NCBI GenBank assembly: GCA_023091735.1
Contig: JALKBU010000085.1
Span: forward strand, 1 to 64,000
Length of the DNA: 64,000 bases
Source of the DNA: Trichomonas tenax
Taxonomy: Eukaryota; Parabasalia; Trichomonadida; Trichomonadidae
Reading direction: 5' to 3'
The translations under genes and the position numbers were made by a program. Below, piece by piece: positions 36,970 to 47,334 of the stretch (the first letter of the stretch is position 1; the number at the start of each line of letters is the position of its first letter). Below the pieces are notes generated by a model. The model was not told the DNA's origin and ran no database searches. It was given only the letters and a program-made list of their open reading frames with translations.

Positions 36970-38389
36970 TAATAAAATGAAGTTAAATTTATATTGTTTT
37001 GCTCACACTGGTTATTACCCTAATAGAGAATATGAAATATCATCTTTTCAACACATGAAAGAATCTTTTGCAATTTTTTCAGCCATTTATTGAATATTTT
37101 CTTCATGAGGCGCCGGATTTTTTCCTATCGTCGCGAAAAGTCAATTTTTTACAATAGAGAACCTTAAAGGAAAAATGATCAAAATTATCGGAAAAAGTTT
37201 GTGTTATGGTTTGATGAATGCAACTACCTTATAGCCATACTGATAGAGCACAGCATATTTGAATATGAGTATCAATTGTATATTTTTATTATGATTATTG
37301 AAGAATATCTAGCTAGAATCTTGTGATTTGAATGTATAAATAGGTAATAAGCTAGCTTATAAATGTTGCTATTGTTATTCACTGTGTTCTTCATTAACAA
37401 ATCAAGTCGAGTTTAATGAGAATTATCAAATGATTGCGAAGAAGATATATTGAGATCCTGAATAGTATATAATTGTATGCATCATATTTATAAACATAAT
37501 CAAAAGAGATAGATGAATTTAAAACAAGTGAGAAGGATATAAATTATTTATTGAATCATTTTTTAATAAAATGCAAATAGAATTAGTATATTATATATGA
37601 GTATATGTGGATGTGATGCATAGTCTAGGAATTGGATGAAATTTCATATGCTTTAAGTGATTTGATTGAAGTCTAGAATCTAAAGCTGTGATATGACTTG
37701 ATTTAACATATAATCATTATTTCTATATCCTGTATGTTCGTATTGTGCTTGTGTTGTATTTCTAAACGCTCGATATTCAAATAAAAATTAAACTTTTTAT
37801 ATAAAATGTCAAGAAGAATGAGAACATTAAACTGAATCTACAGGCCTAAACCTATGTTTAATTAGATTTTGATTAGGTAACAATACATATTATCATAGTG
37901 ATGCACGTGATAATATAATACTTGATACATAGAACACCTTTCTGCATCGAATGCAACGTCATCAATGTTTCGGATATAAATTAGCATTATGTCAATTTCT
38001 CACGACATGGAAGTGTCTGTGTGCTTTTTACACTTAATAACTATTTGCTTTGTACATTCATTGGTGATATTGCGCTATTATATGTATTCTGCACACTTTA
38101 AAAAGTTAATCTGGAAAATCAATCTTTAAAAATAAGTAAAAAAACAGCTACACTTCAATTCAAGTGGTTAACTTATGTATTCCCGCGGAAAGACTGGATC
38201 TAAATCTAGTGATTCCGCTAAAATCCAACAGAATGAAGAAAAAGTAATGTTTTTTATGAAAACGTTGTTTACAGTAGCTCAGCTGCAAGTGCATTTGGAT
38301 CTGAATCAAGAAAATGCTATAAAATTGATTCATAATACTTGAAATTAATCCATAAATACTGCATCATAGTCAGTCAATACTTTATTTTA
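36970..38389. other. Long AT-rich intergenic region
   Basis: No ORF of 60 codons was seen. A 55-codon plus-strand ORF at 38175-38342 (MYSRGKTGSKSSDSAKIQQN at the start, ending in a hydrophobic helix) could be the 5' end of a lost gene. No repeats or RNA genes recognised. Confidence 0.35.
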
Positions 38390-38914
38390 TTTCCATTTTT
38401 TATTAAATGCACACATGCACCGACCACCATGCACTGCTTTTTTGAACATTACCGCTATATTCATATAAATTCCCATTTGGTAAATAAACGTTTTGCCTGA
38501 ATACTTCATTAGCGAGGGATGAAATACTCGCATAATCCATCGGATTTAAAAAGCATGACTAAATTTACTGAATCCTTGACGTAATATAATTACATCCTGC
38601 ATGCAATAAAATTCGGCATCTTTATACATGTCGAACTCATTTGCACCTAACTTGCAACTGATAGCATCAATGTTTTCATTAAATAATTTCACCTCTTTTT
38701 CATCCCATTTTTTATCCTCATCTTTTCCAAATTTACTAATAACACCCACGTTTCCCCTTAATCGTTCCAGTGTATAGTATTTATATGGGAGTATTTCCTT
38801 CTTTATATCCTTTAAATCATACATGGCAGGAAGTGCTGACGGTTTACAATTAAGAATTGGCAATGTATCCCTAAAAGTCAATTTTTTACCTTCATATTCC
38901 ATCATTGCGTTCAT
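38390..38914 (-). pseudogene. Maverick/Polinton protein-primed DNA polymerase B fragment
   Basis: The first frame (from 38914) has KKLTFRDTLPILNCKPSALP, KKEILPYKYYTLE and a DAEFYCMQDVIILRQGF block, as in the exonuclease/palm part of protein-primed family B polymerases. After a stop at 38546 a different frame continues with ASISSLANEVF and a HGGRCM-type motif. Family length is over 1,000 residues, so this is a small, frameshifted internal piece. It abuts a resolvase fragment in the opposite orientation. Described as seen only. Confidence 0.65.
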
Positions 38915-38919
38915 AACTT

Positions 38920-39423
38920 TTGTTCCTTTCTAGAAATATTGGATTTGCTGTTTATGATATATTATCAGATAAACTCGAATTTGGATTATTGGATATAGAT
39001 AAAGATATGGATGTTGTTTTAAATTGTATACTTAAAGTTCATGAATTTATATCAGATATATTTAATAAGTATAATAATATTAATGCCGCTATTATAGAAA
39101 GACAAGTTAATAATAATACTGTGGCTATGGAATTGATGTATTTTTTTGTATCATGTATTTATAATTATTGTAATAGTATTATTTTATTTGATCCAAAACA
39201 AAAGTTCTCCAAACTTAGCATCAATTATACTACAACGAATAAACAACATCAGAAACTATCAACAAATATAATACGAAACTATATATCTAAATATATTCAA
39301 ATAAATTAGATGAATTTAATTCTTATAAGAAATTAGATGATATATGTTATAAAGAAGTAAATTTCAAAAGAATTGGTTGGTTTTTGCCGCTAGGTAAAAA
39401 CCAACCAATTGTTTATAACTAAC
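38920..39423 (+). pseudogene. Poxvirus A22-type Holliday-junction resolvase remnant (Maverick)
   Basis: The frame opens without an ATG (LSRNIGFAVYD) and includes AAIIERQVNNNTVAMELMYF and ILFDPKQKFSKL, the RNase H-fold pattern of A22/RuvC-like viral resolvases. The Glu of the IERQ motif is kept, but the N-terminal catalytic Asp region is cut off at the junction with the polymerase fragment. The frame is lost near 39290 and coding traces continue to about 39423 across a palindrome. Such resolvases process replication intermediates in Mavericks and large DNA viruses. Confidence 0.6.
39371..39410. repeat. 40-bp near-perfect palindrome (18-bp arms, 4-nt loop)
   Basis: AATTGGTTGGTTTTTGCC is followed by GCTA and the inverted arm GGTAAAAACCAACCAATT. 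All 18 positions pair, one as G-T. It lies at the decayed 3' end of the resolvase remnant. It could be a terminator, a replication/resolution structure of the former element, or a foldback left by rearrangement. Confidence 0.85.
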
Positions 39424-39504
39424 TTCTTTATTTTTCACGAAATAATTCAAAGAGTCGAAAATGTACAGCCACCTCGTTTCTGAAATGTCTGATACTGATA
39501 GCTG

Positions 39505-40247
39505 TAATAGCTTTCTAATTTTGAACTTTCTGAATGCGATCATGATCTCTCGCAGCTCTTGAAAAAGATTGTAAAATGTTCCGCGAGAAATGTATGCCTT
39601 TTAAAAAGTAAGATTCAGAATATGACAGCAGCAACGTATATATAAGGTTTCTAAGCCCGGATATAAGGCACCTTCTTCATTCCAATGATTTAGGGCCTTA
39701 ACTTGGGCTGGGAGACCATCACCAGCTACCCCACTAAGCTCAGTGTGGATTGGATTGAGCCCATCGAACCGGCTTTATAATCATCAGTTTGCCATCCCTC
39801 CGAAATATAAGAATCATAGTATATGTGCCTTCCGTTATCTGAAGCATTATAGAGGATGGCAAACATACCATGGCGTGAACCACGTGTCCCGCCGTCAATG
39901 CAAAGAGTAAAGTTTTGTTTGGATTGAATGTATTTTTGCACATTAATTGCAGCTTCGTTTCCCATTGAAATGATATACTTTCTGAGTTTAGCAGGATATA
40001 GTTTTATCTCTTGAATCTGGTAGTTTGTGATAGTAAACTATTTTTAAAGTTCTTCTGCCGTGAGTTCTCTAATTCTGTTGATGAATAGCCTGCCCTCCGT
40101 GGAACACATCTTGTAAAATGGTATGTCTAAGCGACAAGTGAAATAGGCAATAGTTTTTAAAATTGCCTCTTGCTCCGGATTTTCATACTGTACAGTTTCA
40201 ACGTAGGGATCACCGTCGATAAGGCAATCTGGAATGATTTGAAACAT
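39505..40247 (-). pseudogene. hAT-like transposase remnant
   Basis: One minus-strand frame from the ATG at 40247 carries IPDCLIDGDPYVETVQYENP and RLFINRIRELTAEEL, then TAA and TAG stops. The same frame resumes with NFTLCIDGGTRGSRHGMFAI. A frameshift near 39750 leads to ELSGVAGDGLPAQVKALNHW and a helical tail. The DG...GDG spacing resembles the RNase H-like catalytic core of hAT-type transposases. With two stops and a frameshift it is inactive. Assignment to hAT rather than another DDE family is tentative. Confidence 0.45.
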
Positions 40248-41176
40248 TAATTTTATTAAAAAATGAGTTCTGATGATGAATTGGGAAAGTTAAAAGGTAT
40301 AGAGTCAGAAAAATAAACTTAGTTTTTTATAAATTTTTATTGGTATATGTGGGACATAACCATATATGTTGAGATATTAATGATTTTCAATCATTTTTCA
40401 ATGATTTCCTCATGAAATTGCTCAAAAATCGTGAATGTCTAACTTATCATCCATTTCTTTAGTTTTCGAAGAGGCACTTATGTCAAAATTGATGAGTTTT
40501 CATTAATTTTTATGTGATTTCTCTTTGAAAACGTGAGGAAATTGATGATTTTATTTTTTTTCGCGGTTGCACCCAAATATAACTACAATCATGAGGAAAA
40601 TACAATTTTAAATTTTTTTCTCGTTGTTTTGTTCGTTTGATGAACTTTCCTATTTAGAATGTCATTGATTCAGGAATGATATTATCTTATTGGCAGCAAA
40701 TGCATCTATTCAATAATGACTAAAATAATTCTTAAAAACAAACATAATGCACATGAAATAATGAATTTAGTTCAACTTTATTAAAGAGTTACTTTGAGTT
40801 GTTTCATTAGATGTAACTGTGCAATTACTAATTCTATTATATGTAATCACTTTCAATATTGTGTATCTTAATATGTTCATAGAATTGTTCTCTAATCTCA
40901 AGAAATTAGCACAAATTTAACAGATTTTTTCCTAGTATATGACTATGAAAATGTTGATCTAGACAATAGAATTTCCATAAATAGTAGTAATAAATATTTG
41001 GAGATATTATGAATAAATATATTTTGTTGGTGAAGATGTCGAAAATATGACCAAATTTTTGGTATTTTGGTCCGAAACTAAGTCTGTTTGGATTTATTCT
41101 TTATGAAGAAAATAAATATGCAATAAAATCACAAGGAGGTGAAAAGTTGTCATATTTTTTAACTCTCCACTAAAAA
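40248..41176. other. Intergenic region
   Basis: AT-rich with no ORF of interest. TCATATTTTTTAA at 41149-41161 is a possible initiator for the RRM gene. Nothing else seen. Confidence 0.4.
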
Positions 41177-42064
41177 ATGTTGAACTCAACAATGGTCAAT
41201 TTTGACGTTAAAACTGACTTCACAACCAACTACGCCGAGGAGCTGGACAAAGACATCGGTCCATTCTGCAAGTATATCATCATTTATCAAAATTATATGA
41301 ACCAAAAGCGCGGTTTTGAGCTCCAAAACTTCGTTGAAGATACTTTAAGGGTCGAAGTTGATGACATTATTTTATTTAAGCGCCCAGATGGCACAAAATT
41401 CGGTATTGCTGGAATCGTTTTCACAAACGATGTTCCAATTTCGTCATTGGAGCTCTTGGATAAAGATAAAATCACACAGATTCGCGCTTTTAAGACAAGA
41501 TCCGAATTTGAAACTTTTATGAAAATTCACTCTCTTCAACGCTTAGATTTCATCCAATACAAATCCAACAAGGGACCTCTTGTTTACATCGCTAATTTCC
41601 CAGGCTCAGCTGATGAATTGAAAGAACATTTGAAGATATTCGGTTCTTTAAGTCTTGTAAGAGAAGCCCGTGGAAGAAACACTTCATACCATATCGCATA
41701 CTTCGACCAAGAAGCTTCAGCCGCTCTTGCAGTCAAATCATTTGATAATCTTAAAATCAAACATAATATACTCAGAGTGAGAGCTTTCTATCCAAACGCA
41801 TATCGTAATTGCGTTGCTGTCCGTGGTGCACCAAACCGTACAACAGTTTACGATGAATGTGGAAAATTCGGAAATATTAAATCAATTGTTGATGTTCAAG
41901 ATGGCAAGGACATAACATATTTGGTTGAAATGGACTCAGAAGAGTGGAACAAAGCTTGCTGCATGATCCTTAATAACATGGTAGTTAATGGATCACATTT
42001 ACAAACATTCTTTGTTGACAAGGAACTGTTCTTAGAGTCCAGAAATCCAAAGAATTTCAGATAA
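41177..42064 (+). CDS. RNA-recognition-motif protein
   Basis: The 295-residue protein carries RRM-like folds. One spans about residues 133-205 (GPLVYIANFPGSADELKEHL as beta1-alpha1, FGSLSLVREARGR, YHIAYFDQEASAALAVKSFD). A second, more degenerate one is at about 212-285 (NCVAVRGAPNRTTVYDECGK, then FGNIKSIVDVQDGKD). The N-terminal 130 residues may hold another diverged RRM. Aromatic RNP1/RNP2 residues are only partly kept. It should bind RNA or protein in mRNA or rRNA processing. The start may be the ATG at 41177 or the internal one at 41192. Confidence 0.7.
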   Translation: MLNSTMVNFDVKTDFTTNYAEELDKDIGPFCKYIIIYQNYMNQKRGFELQNFVEDTLRVEVDDIILFKRPDGTKFGIAGIVFTNDVPISSLELLDKDKITQIRAFKTRSEFETFMKIHSLQRLDFIQYKSNKGPLVYIANFPGSADELKEHLKIFGSLSLVREARGRNTSYHIAYFDQEASAALAVKSFDNLKIKHNILRVRAFYPNAYRNCVAVRGAPNRTTVYDECGKFGNIKSIVDVQDGKDITYLVEMDSEEWNKACCMILNNMVVNGSHLQTFFVDKELFLESRNPKNFR

Positions 42065-42166
42065 ATGCATAATATATACAAGATTCGTTGTCATATAATA
42101 CTAAATAAATGATCTTTTATAATATGCAATAATAGGTGTTTTTATGGTTTTGATGAAGATTTTTTG

Positions 42167-42173
42167 TCATTTT
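42167..42173 (+). promoter_or_regulatory. Inr-like TCATTTT abutting the start codon
   Basis: TCATTTT immediately precedes the ATG at 42174. This decides the start against the in-frame upstream ATG at 42144. Confidence 0.6.
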
Positions 42174-43250
42174 ATGAATAAGAAAAAGATTCAACGCGGA
42201 TTCAGAATTTCACAAAAACAAATTCAGATAATTTGTGCTGTTGTAGCGTGTTTCTTTGTTGTCACATTATACAATTCCAGAGGAAAAACTAATAAAGAAC
42301 TCGATTTCGAAGATCCATTTAATATAAAAACGCGAATATCAAAGGTAACATCGAATCCGTCACCTCCTCGACACGCCAATGATCTATCTTCAATATACAT
42401 CGCGATTTTTGATGATGCTTACGAAGAAAAACCATATCATTCGATTATGTTTGACCAATGGGTTTCGAAATTGCGAGAAGAATCATTCGTGGATGGAATT
42501 GAAATGTACTCTCTTGCGAAATGGAGCAGTTCAAATTGCAATTTATCAACAATTGTCGTTAAAAATCCACCAAAATTCATGTCTGATCCCAGATCTTGGC
42601 AATTATACCAAATTCTCGTGAACTTTCTCGCGAGGTCTGACAGCGGATGGCTATTTTTGGTCGGTGACGCTGCATATATCCATTTAGATAATTTCAACAG
42701 ATTTATTGTCCACGAAGTACTCTCACACTATAACCCCGACTCTATAACTTTCAAAGGTTCGTGTGTTGAACCAAGATATTTCTTCCAAGAATTACAAATT
42801 TCATCAGGTGTCCTTATTTCGAGATCTGTCGTCGAAAAAATCACAGCACTCGACGAGTTTTGGAATTCCACGTTTGAGATGCAGATGGACCCCGATGAAG
42901 CGCTCGGACACTCATTCTGTCAATTAAATGCTTGTGCTGATCTCGGCGTGAAAGAAGGATTCATTGGTGATATGTTTAAAGACAAAGATGACTTCGAAGC
43001 ATTGTTGAATGGAAGAGATGGCCATATTCCCGGCTGTGCTATATCAGAACAACTCGCACATCCTCCACCAGGAATCGCAGGAAACTGTGTGAAGTTTGCT
43101 TGGAAGTTTGCGAATATCATTTCATGGGCAGGAGGTGGAAAACGCAATAAGTTTGAGTTCCTTAACAACGCTGAAAGGATGGTCAGCAGTATCAAGAATG
43201 AGTATGGTATTGTTTGGGAGAAAACAAATCCAAAATTATGCAGGTTTTAA
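42174..43250 (+). CDS. Type II membrane protein, glycosyltransferase-like
   Basis: The 358-residue protein has a short basic cytosolic tail (MNKKKIQRGFRISQKQ), one membrane anchor at about residues 17-34 (IQIICAVVACFFVVTLYN), a stem, and a luminal domain with features of Fringe/GT31-like enzymes. Those features are DSGWLFLVGDAAYIHLDNFN, where the GDAA motif stands where a DxD is expected, and a later GAGV-like ELQISSGVLISRSVVEKI. The Cys residues in the domain suggest disulfides. A Golgi location is predicted. The donor sugar is unknown, and the missing DxD leaves activity uncertain. Confidence 0.6.
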   Translation: MNKKKIQRGFRISQKQIQIICAVVACFFVVTLYNSRGKTNKELDFEDPFNIKTRISKVTSNPSPPRHANDLSSIYIAIFDDAYEEKPYHSIMFDQWVSKLREESFVDGIEMYSLAKWSSSNCNLSTIVVKNPPKFMSDPRSWQLYQILVNFLARSDSGWLFLVGDAAYIHLDNFNRFIVHEVLSHYNPDSITFKGSCVEPRYFFQELQISSGVLISRSVVEKITALDEFWNSTFEMQMDPDEALGHSFCQLNACADLGVKEGFIGDMFKDKDDFEALLNGRDGHIPGCAISEQLAHPPPGIAGNCVKFAWKFANIISWAGGGKRNKFEFLNNAERMVSSIKNEYGIVWEKTNPKLCRF

Positions 43251-43755
43251 TTTATCAAATGATACGATACCTTTCCTTTAAAATTGAACTCCATTTGGCT
43301 ATGTCAAATTGTTTGTAGAAACAAGTTTAGCCAAAACATTATCATTCATTGATAATCAAAACTGAAATTTATAAATTTGTTGAATAAAGCTGTATTTGTT
43401 ATATCAAACAGAAGTGGCAAGTCTTTTCCTTTTCTAGTTCAAAGAATAAGAAAGATATATTAAATAATAAATTGAACATTTTAATATGATGGTCAAAAAA
43501 GAAAATTAAAATATACAAATGAAACAATACTAATTTCCCAAACTTTTGATTTATAAAGTTTTGTTATTAATCATAAGGATATAGACAAGAACAAATTTGT
43601 AAATAAATATTATAAATATTTCAATATCTGGAAAAGTCTGTTTTCGAGATTTATTAGGGCAATCGGTTTTAAAACATGGAGGAGATTTAGAATATAAAGA
43701 AATCGACAAAATACAGAAAGAAAAAGAAAGGACGATAAAAATTGTGCAGCCAATA
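43251..43755. other. Intergenic region
   Basis: No gene was recognised. The in-frame GTG at 43744 upstream of NAA15 is not needed. No Inr was identified near the ATG at 43756. Confidence 0.35.
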
Positions 43756-45933
43756 ATGTCAAGGAAGAGCGAAACAAAACTTATTGCGGATCTCAGAAAG
43801 TGCCAAGAGCACCGCGAATTCAATCAGGGCCTCAAACACGCTGAGTCTCTCTGCAGGACGAACCCTAAATGCGCTGAAGCTTTGGCTTATAAAGCGTATT
43901 TCACCTTTATGAAAGACAAATCAAAGAAAGACGACTGCATCGCGATGGCTAAGCAGGCAAACAGGCTCGACATGAAATCTGCTGAGACCTGGAAAGTTGG
44001 CGGAATGTTATATCGCGAAATGAACGATTTTGTTCAATATTTACAGTGCTACAGACTCTCCTACAAGATGAATCAGACCGATCCAACTGTTCTCAGCGAA
44101 ATCTGCAATCTTCTGTTTTTCTTCGGAAATTACGACGAATTCCTCACATCTACACGCACTCTGCTCTCCACAACATCTACAGTGTGGATTGTCATGCGTT
44201 ATGCTTTGGCACTTTGGTTTACAGGAAATTATGAAAATGCGAACGAATTTGTTAACGTCTACGAAAATGGTTTGGCACCACCAAAGGGTGATGAAGATGC
44301 TGTGTTCAGATCCGAATTCAGCATTTTCCGCTTAATGATTTTTCTCAAACTCGAAAAATACACAGATGCATTGGGTTACATCGAGAAGAACTCAATCTAT
44401 ATCCGCGACTCTGTCCGTTTGAACGAAATTAAGTACAAGTGCTACAGCGCATTAAGCGAAAATGATAAAGCAATGGAAATTCTCAACGAGCTCATCAAAT
44501 ACTACCCAGAAAACGGCGATTACTTCGATATTCTCGAACAGGTCGTTCCAAAGGACCAAATTATCAATAAGCTTCTCGAGATCAAAGATTCAGCTTCTTC
44601 TAAGTACGCTTGGATCCGTGCACTCGAGCTTATGGACGTCTCTGATGCCCTCTACGAACCGCTTCTCCGCAAATTCCTTGAGCCACTCCTTATCAAGGCT
44701 TCACCAGCTGCATACATTTCTCTCAAGGATCTCTCTGAACCAGGCATTGATTTGTGCTTCAAGATCGCAGACGAGCTTTCTGTTCCAATGAACGCCATTC
44801 CAATGGTCAAGCTCTTCAAGGCACACATCTACTACAGACGCGGAGACCTTGAAAAGGCTCTCAAGGAGATCGATGAAGGTCTCGAACACGCAACAACAGC
44901 TATCGAGCTTCTCCAGTGGCGTGTCAAGTTCCTCAAAGGCCATGGCAGGATAAAGGAGGCTCTCAGGTACAGCAGGAAGTTCGCAAACGCTGATCCAGCC
45001 GACAGAGCAGCAAACTTACTCTTCTGCCAGTGCTTGCTTCTCAACGGCCTGACAAAAGTCTCTCAGGAGAAGGCAACAATTTTCGCTGGCACAGAGAATG
45101 GCCGCCCACTTCTTTTCGAGACACAGTTCAGCACATACTACCTCCGCGCCGGCCTTGCTTTCCTCCGCAAGGGCGACATCGCCAAGGCCAAGGAGATGTA
45201 CGACGGCATCTTCAGGCACTTCGACGAGTACAGGAAGGGTGAGTACAACTACATCGGATGGGCATCAAAGAAGCCACGCGCTCTCATCGAGCTCCAGGAC
45301 ATGCTCAACAACATGGAGAAGGAGTACTTGTTCTACGAGGCTGCTAACTTCTCATTGAGACTCGCTCTCTTCGAGAACCGCTCTCAGCAATCCATGCCTC
45401 AGACACTTCAGTCAATGAAGTCACTCAACCCAGAGACACTCGCTCTCTGCGCTCACGTCTTCGCTGAGAACAAGTTACATCTTCCAGCTGCAAGGTGCTG
45501 GGCCAAGATTGGTGAGTCTCCATTCAGATATCTCGCTCTCCCAGCTCTTAAGAAGCTCAAAGAAACACCAGCTGAGAACCCACTCATTCTCGAAGTCTTT
45601 ATCGAGTTCTTCGACGATTCTAAGCTCGCTGAACCCAAGACAGCCGACGAACTCTTCGCTTCTGCTGAAGGTAAGAGCATTGCCGGCGATGCTGCTGGTG
45701 CTAAGAACGACTTATTGACTGCCATTTCTCTTGGTGGACAAAAGTATAAGAAGATCCTTAGACTCCACACAATTGTTAAAACATTCTTCAAAGAGCCACA
45801 GGACGCACTCAATAAGTTCCAGGAAGTTTATCCAACATTCGAGTTCGATCTCATGGATGAAGAAAAATATATAGAGCAATACTCCCAGGAAGCAAAGGCT
45901 GCAAGACGCAAACAGAACAAGGAAGAAGAGTAA
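43756..45933 (+). CDS. NAA15: NatA N-terminal acetyltransferase auxiliary subunit NAA15
   Basis: The 725-residue TPR protein matches NAA15/NARG1, the ribosome-binding scaffold of NatA. Family blocks are KSETKLIADLRKCQEHREFN near the start, GWASKKPRALIELQDMLNNM (about residue 500) and the FVQYLQCYRLSYKMNQTDPT helix pairs. Human NAA15 is 866 residues; the shorter length reflects a reduced C-terminus. It should anchor the NAA10 catalytic subunit to ribosomes for co-translational N-terminal acetylation. Codon use shifts from ordinary in the first third to strongly optimised (AAG, CTC, GAC, AAC) between about 44,600 and 45,500. Confidence 0.85.
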   Translation: MSRKSETKLIADLRKCQEHREFNQGLKHAESLCRTNPKCAEALAYKAYFTFMKDKSKKDDCIAMAKQANRLDMKSAETWKVGGMLYREMNDFVQYLQCYRLSYKMNQTDPTVLSEICNLLFFFGNYDEFLTSTRTLLSTTSTVWIVMRYALALWFTGNYENANEFVNVYENGLAPPKGDEDAVFRSEFSIFRLMIFLKLEKYTDALGYIEKNSIYIRDSVRLNEIKYKCYSALSENDKAMEILNELIKYYPENGDYFDILEQVVPKDQIINKLLEIKDSASSKYAWIRALELMDVSDALYEPLLRKFLEPLLIKASPAAYISLKDLSEPGIDLCFKIADELSVPMNAIPMVKLFKAHIYYRRGDLEKALKEIDEGLEHATTAIELLQWRVKFLKGHGRIKEALRYSRKFANADPADRAANLLFCQCLLLNGLTKVSQEKATIFAGTENGRPLLFETQFSTYYLRAGLAFLRKGDIAKAKEMYDGIFRHFDEYRKGEYNYIGWASKKPRALIELQDMLNNMEKEYLFYEAANFSLRLALFENRSQQSMPQTLQSMKSLNPETLALCAHVFAENKLHLPAARCWAKIGESPFRYLALPALKKLKETPAENPLILEVFIEFFDDSKLAEPKTADELFASAEGKSIAGDAAGAKNDLLTAISLGGQKYKKILRLHTIVKTFFKEPQDALNKFQEVYPTFEFDLMDEEKYIEQYSQEAKAARRKQNKEEE

Positions 45934-45986
45934 TATTTTTATGAATAATAATAAAATTTGTCAACATTCTTTTTTTAATTAATAAT

Positions 45987-47147
45987 TTATTCCCAAACAA
46001 TTGGGGAGTCTTCAACAGCGGTTCTTGCCAAATATGGATTCTTTTCTTCGTCATTCGAGAAATGAACAGTGAAGTCGAGGAGAAGAGTCTGCGCACGTGG
46101 TCCTTCTAACAACTTCGCGTATTCCTCCATAACAGATCTATCTACAAAGTGATTGCCCCACAAACAAAGGTCACTGATAGATGTGTTAGCAGGGAGGGCT
46201 GTGCAAAGAGCAAGAAGACCAACACCGTGTATGCCATTAAGCTGTAAATCGAGCCTCTGAAGATTAGAGTTCTTAACGAGCATTTCAGCGAAGGCTTCAG
46301 CACCTTTGTCGCCAAGTCTGTTACCGGATATATCGAGAACCTCTAATGTCTTATTTTCCTTAAGCGCTTTAGCAATCTTTTCTGCGCCAACGCATGAAAT
46401 GCAATTAGATCTGATTCTCAATTTGTTCAAAGTCTTATTCTGTGCTAGCGCGTCAGCGAGATGTACAGCCGAGTCATCACCGATTCTTGCACCAGACAAC
46501 GAAAGTTCTTGAATAGAATCGTTGATACGCAAAGAAAGAAGAAAACGACGTGCAGCGACATCAGGACTGATTTTTGGATATGGAGTATCTATGTGGATGA
46601 CTTTAAGTCTGTTGATTTGACCTATAATCGAACCTAAAATTGTTAAAGCGTTGTGTGTCATTCCTGTGTTCGAAAGATTGATGTTTGTGATTGTTCTGTT
46701 GACTCTTAACGCGTTGATGATCAATAAGCAGCCTTCATCGCCGATATCATTGAATGCGAAAGATAAATGTGTTAAACTTTGGCTTTGGCTGATAGATTCA
46801 CTGAGAATTTTAATACCATCAGCAGTAAATTGGTTTGATGACAAATCTATCTCTGTAATCGAGTCAGAATGGGTAATAAGTTGTGCAATTCCCGGAAGAA
46901 TCAAATCTGTTAAGTTATTGTGCGGTACTTTGATGCTATGGATGCAGCCGCCCTTCTTTAGGGTCTCAACGATGACAGAAAAGTCACGATCTTCGAGTTT
47001 TTGATAAGTTATTCCGCCATCTAAGCAGAAATCGAGCGTAGCCTGGCTGTTGTTTTCCAGCTCTTGAAGGCTGTTGAGGAATTCCTCGTTTGGAGGGATT
47101 GAAGCAGCTTTGCAGTTTTCTTGATATGCTTCAGCTAAACCCTGCAT
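45987..47147 (-). CDS. Leucine-rich repeat protein (RNI/LRRC34-like)
   Basis: The 386-residue protein has about eight ribonuclease-inhibitor-type LRRs of 28 residues between residues 75 and 345 (for example SLTHLSFAFNDIGDEGCLLI, TLEVLDISGNRLGDKGAEAF, NLQRLDLQLNGIHGVGLLAL). They are flanked by a helical N-terminus and a C-terminal tail. The class includes RanGAP, LRRC34 and NLR-type horseshoes. There are no RanGAP catalytic features or NACHT domain, so it is probably a cytosolic or axonemal interaction protein. It is convergent with NAA15, 53 bp between stops. Confidence 0.8.
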   Translation of the reverse strand: MQGLAEAYQENCKAASIPPNEEFLNSLQELENNSQATLDFCLDGGITYQKLEDRDFSVIVETLKKGGCIHSIKVPHNNLTDLILPGIAQLITHSDSITEIDLSSNQFTADGIKILSESISQSQSLTHLSFAFNDIGDEGCLLIINALRVNRTITNINLSNTGMTHNALTILGSIIGQINRLKVIHIDTPYPKISPDVAARRFLLSLRINDSIQELSLSGARIGDDSAVHLADALAQNKTLNKLRIRSNCISCVGAEKIAKALKENKTLEVLDISGNRLGDKGAEAFAEMLVKNSNLQRLDLQLNGIHGVGLLALCTALPANTSISDLCLWGNHFVDRSVMEEYAKLLEGPRAQTLLLDFTVHFSNDEEKNPYLARTAVEDSPIVWE

Positions 47148-47334
47148 TTTTGAAAAACGTATTTTATAGTTTGGATTTTTTATTCCCGATATAGCATTTA
47201 CATATATGTAGTTTCACTTTTTGCAATATACCTTCGGTAAAATTTTTATGTTTTATGAAAATATTGATGTTTAAAAAATTGTAAACGATTGATTTCATGT
47301 CATAATGATGATCAAATGTGACTGATTGATATAT
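47148..47334. other. Short intergenic stretch
   Basis: This is the upstream region of the LRR gene, passing into the minisatellite of ankyrin copy B. No initiator was identified with confidence. Confidence 0.3.

Noticed and set aside
39690..39745. 5S rRNA-like words (GGGCCT...ACTTGG...GGGAGACC)
   Set aside because: The opposite strand reads as continuing protein sequence of the transposase-like pseudogene (GVAGDGLPAQVKALNHW), so the resemblance is chance.
43551..43823. 90-codon minus-strand hydrophobic ORF overlapping NAA15
   Set aside because: It overlaps the NAA15 start and is rich in Ile/Phe/Ser as AT-rich shadows are.
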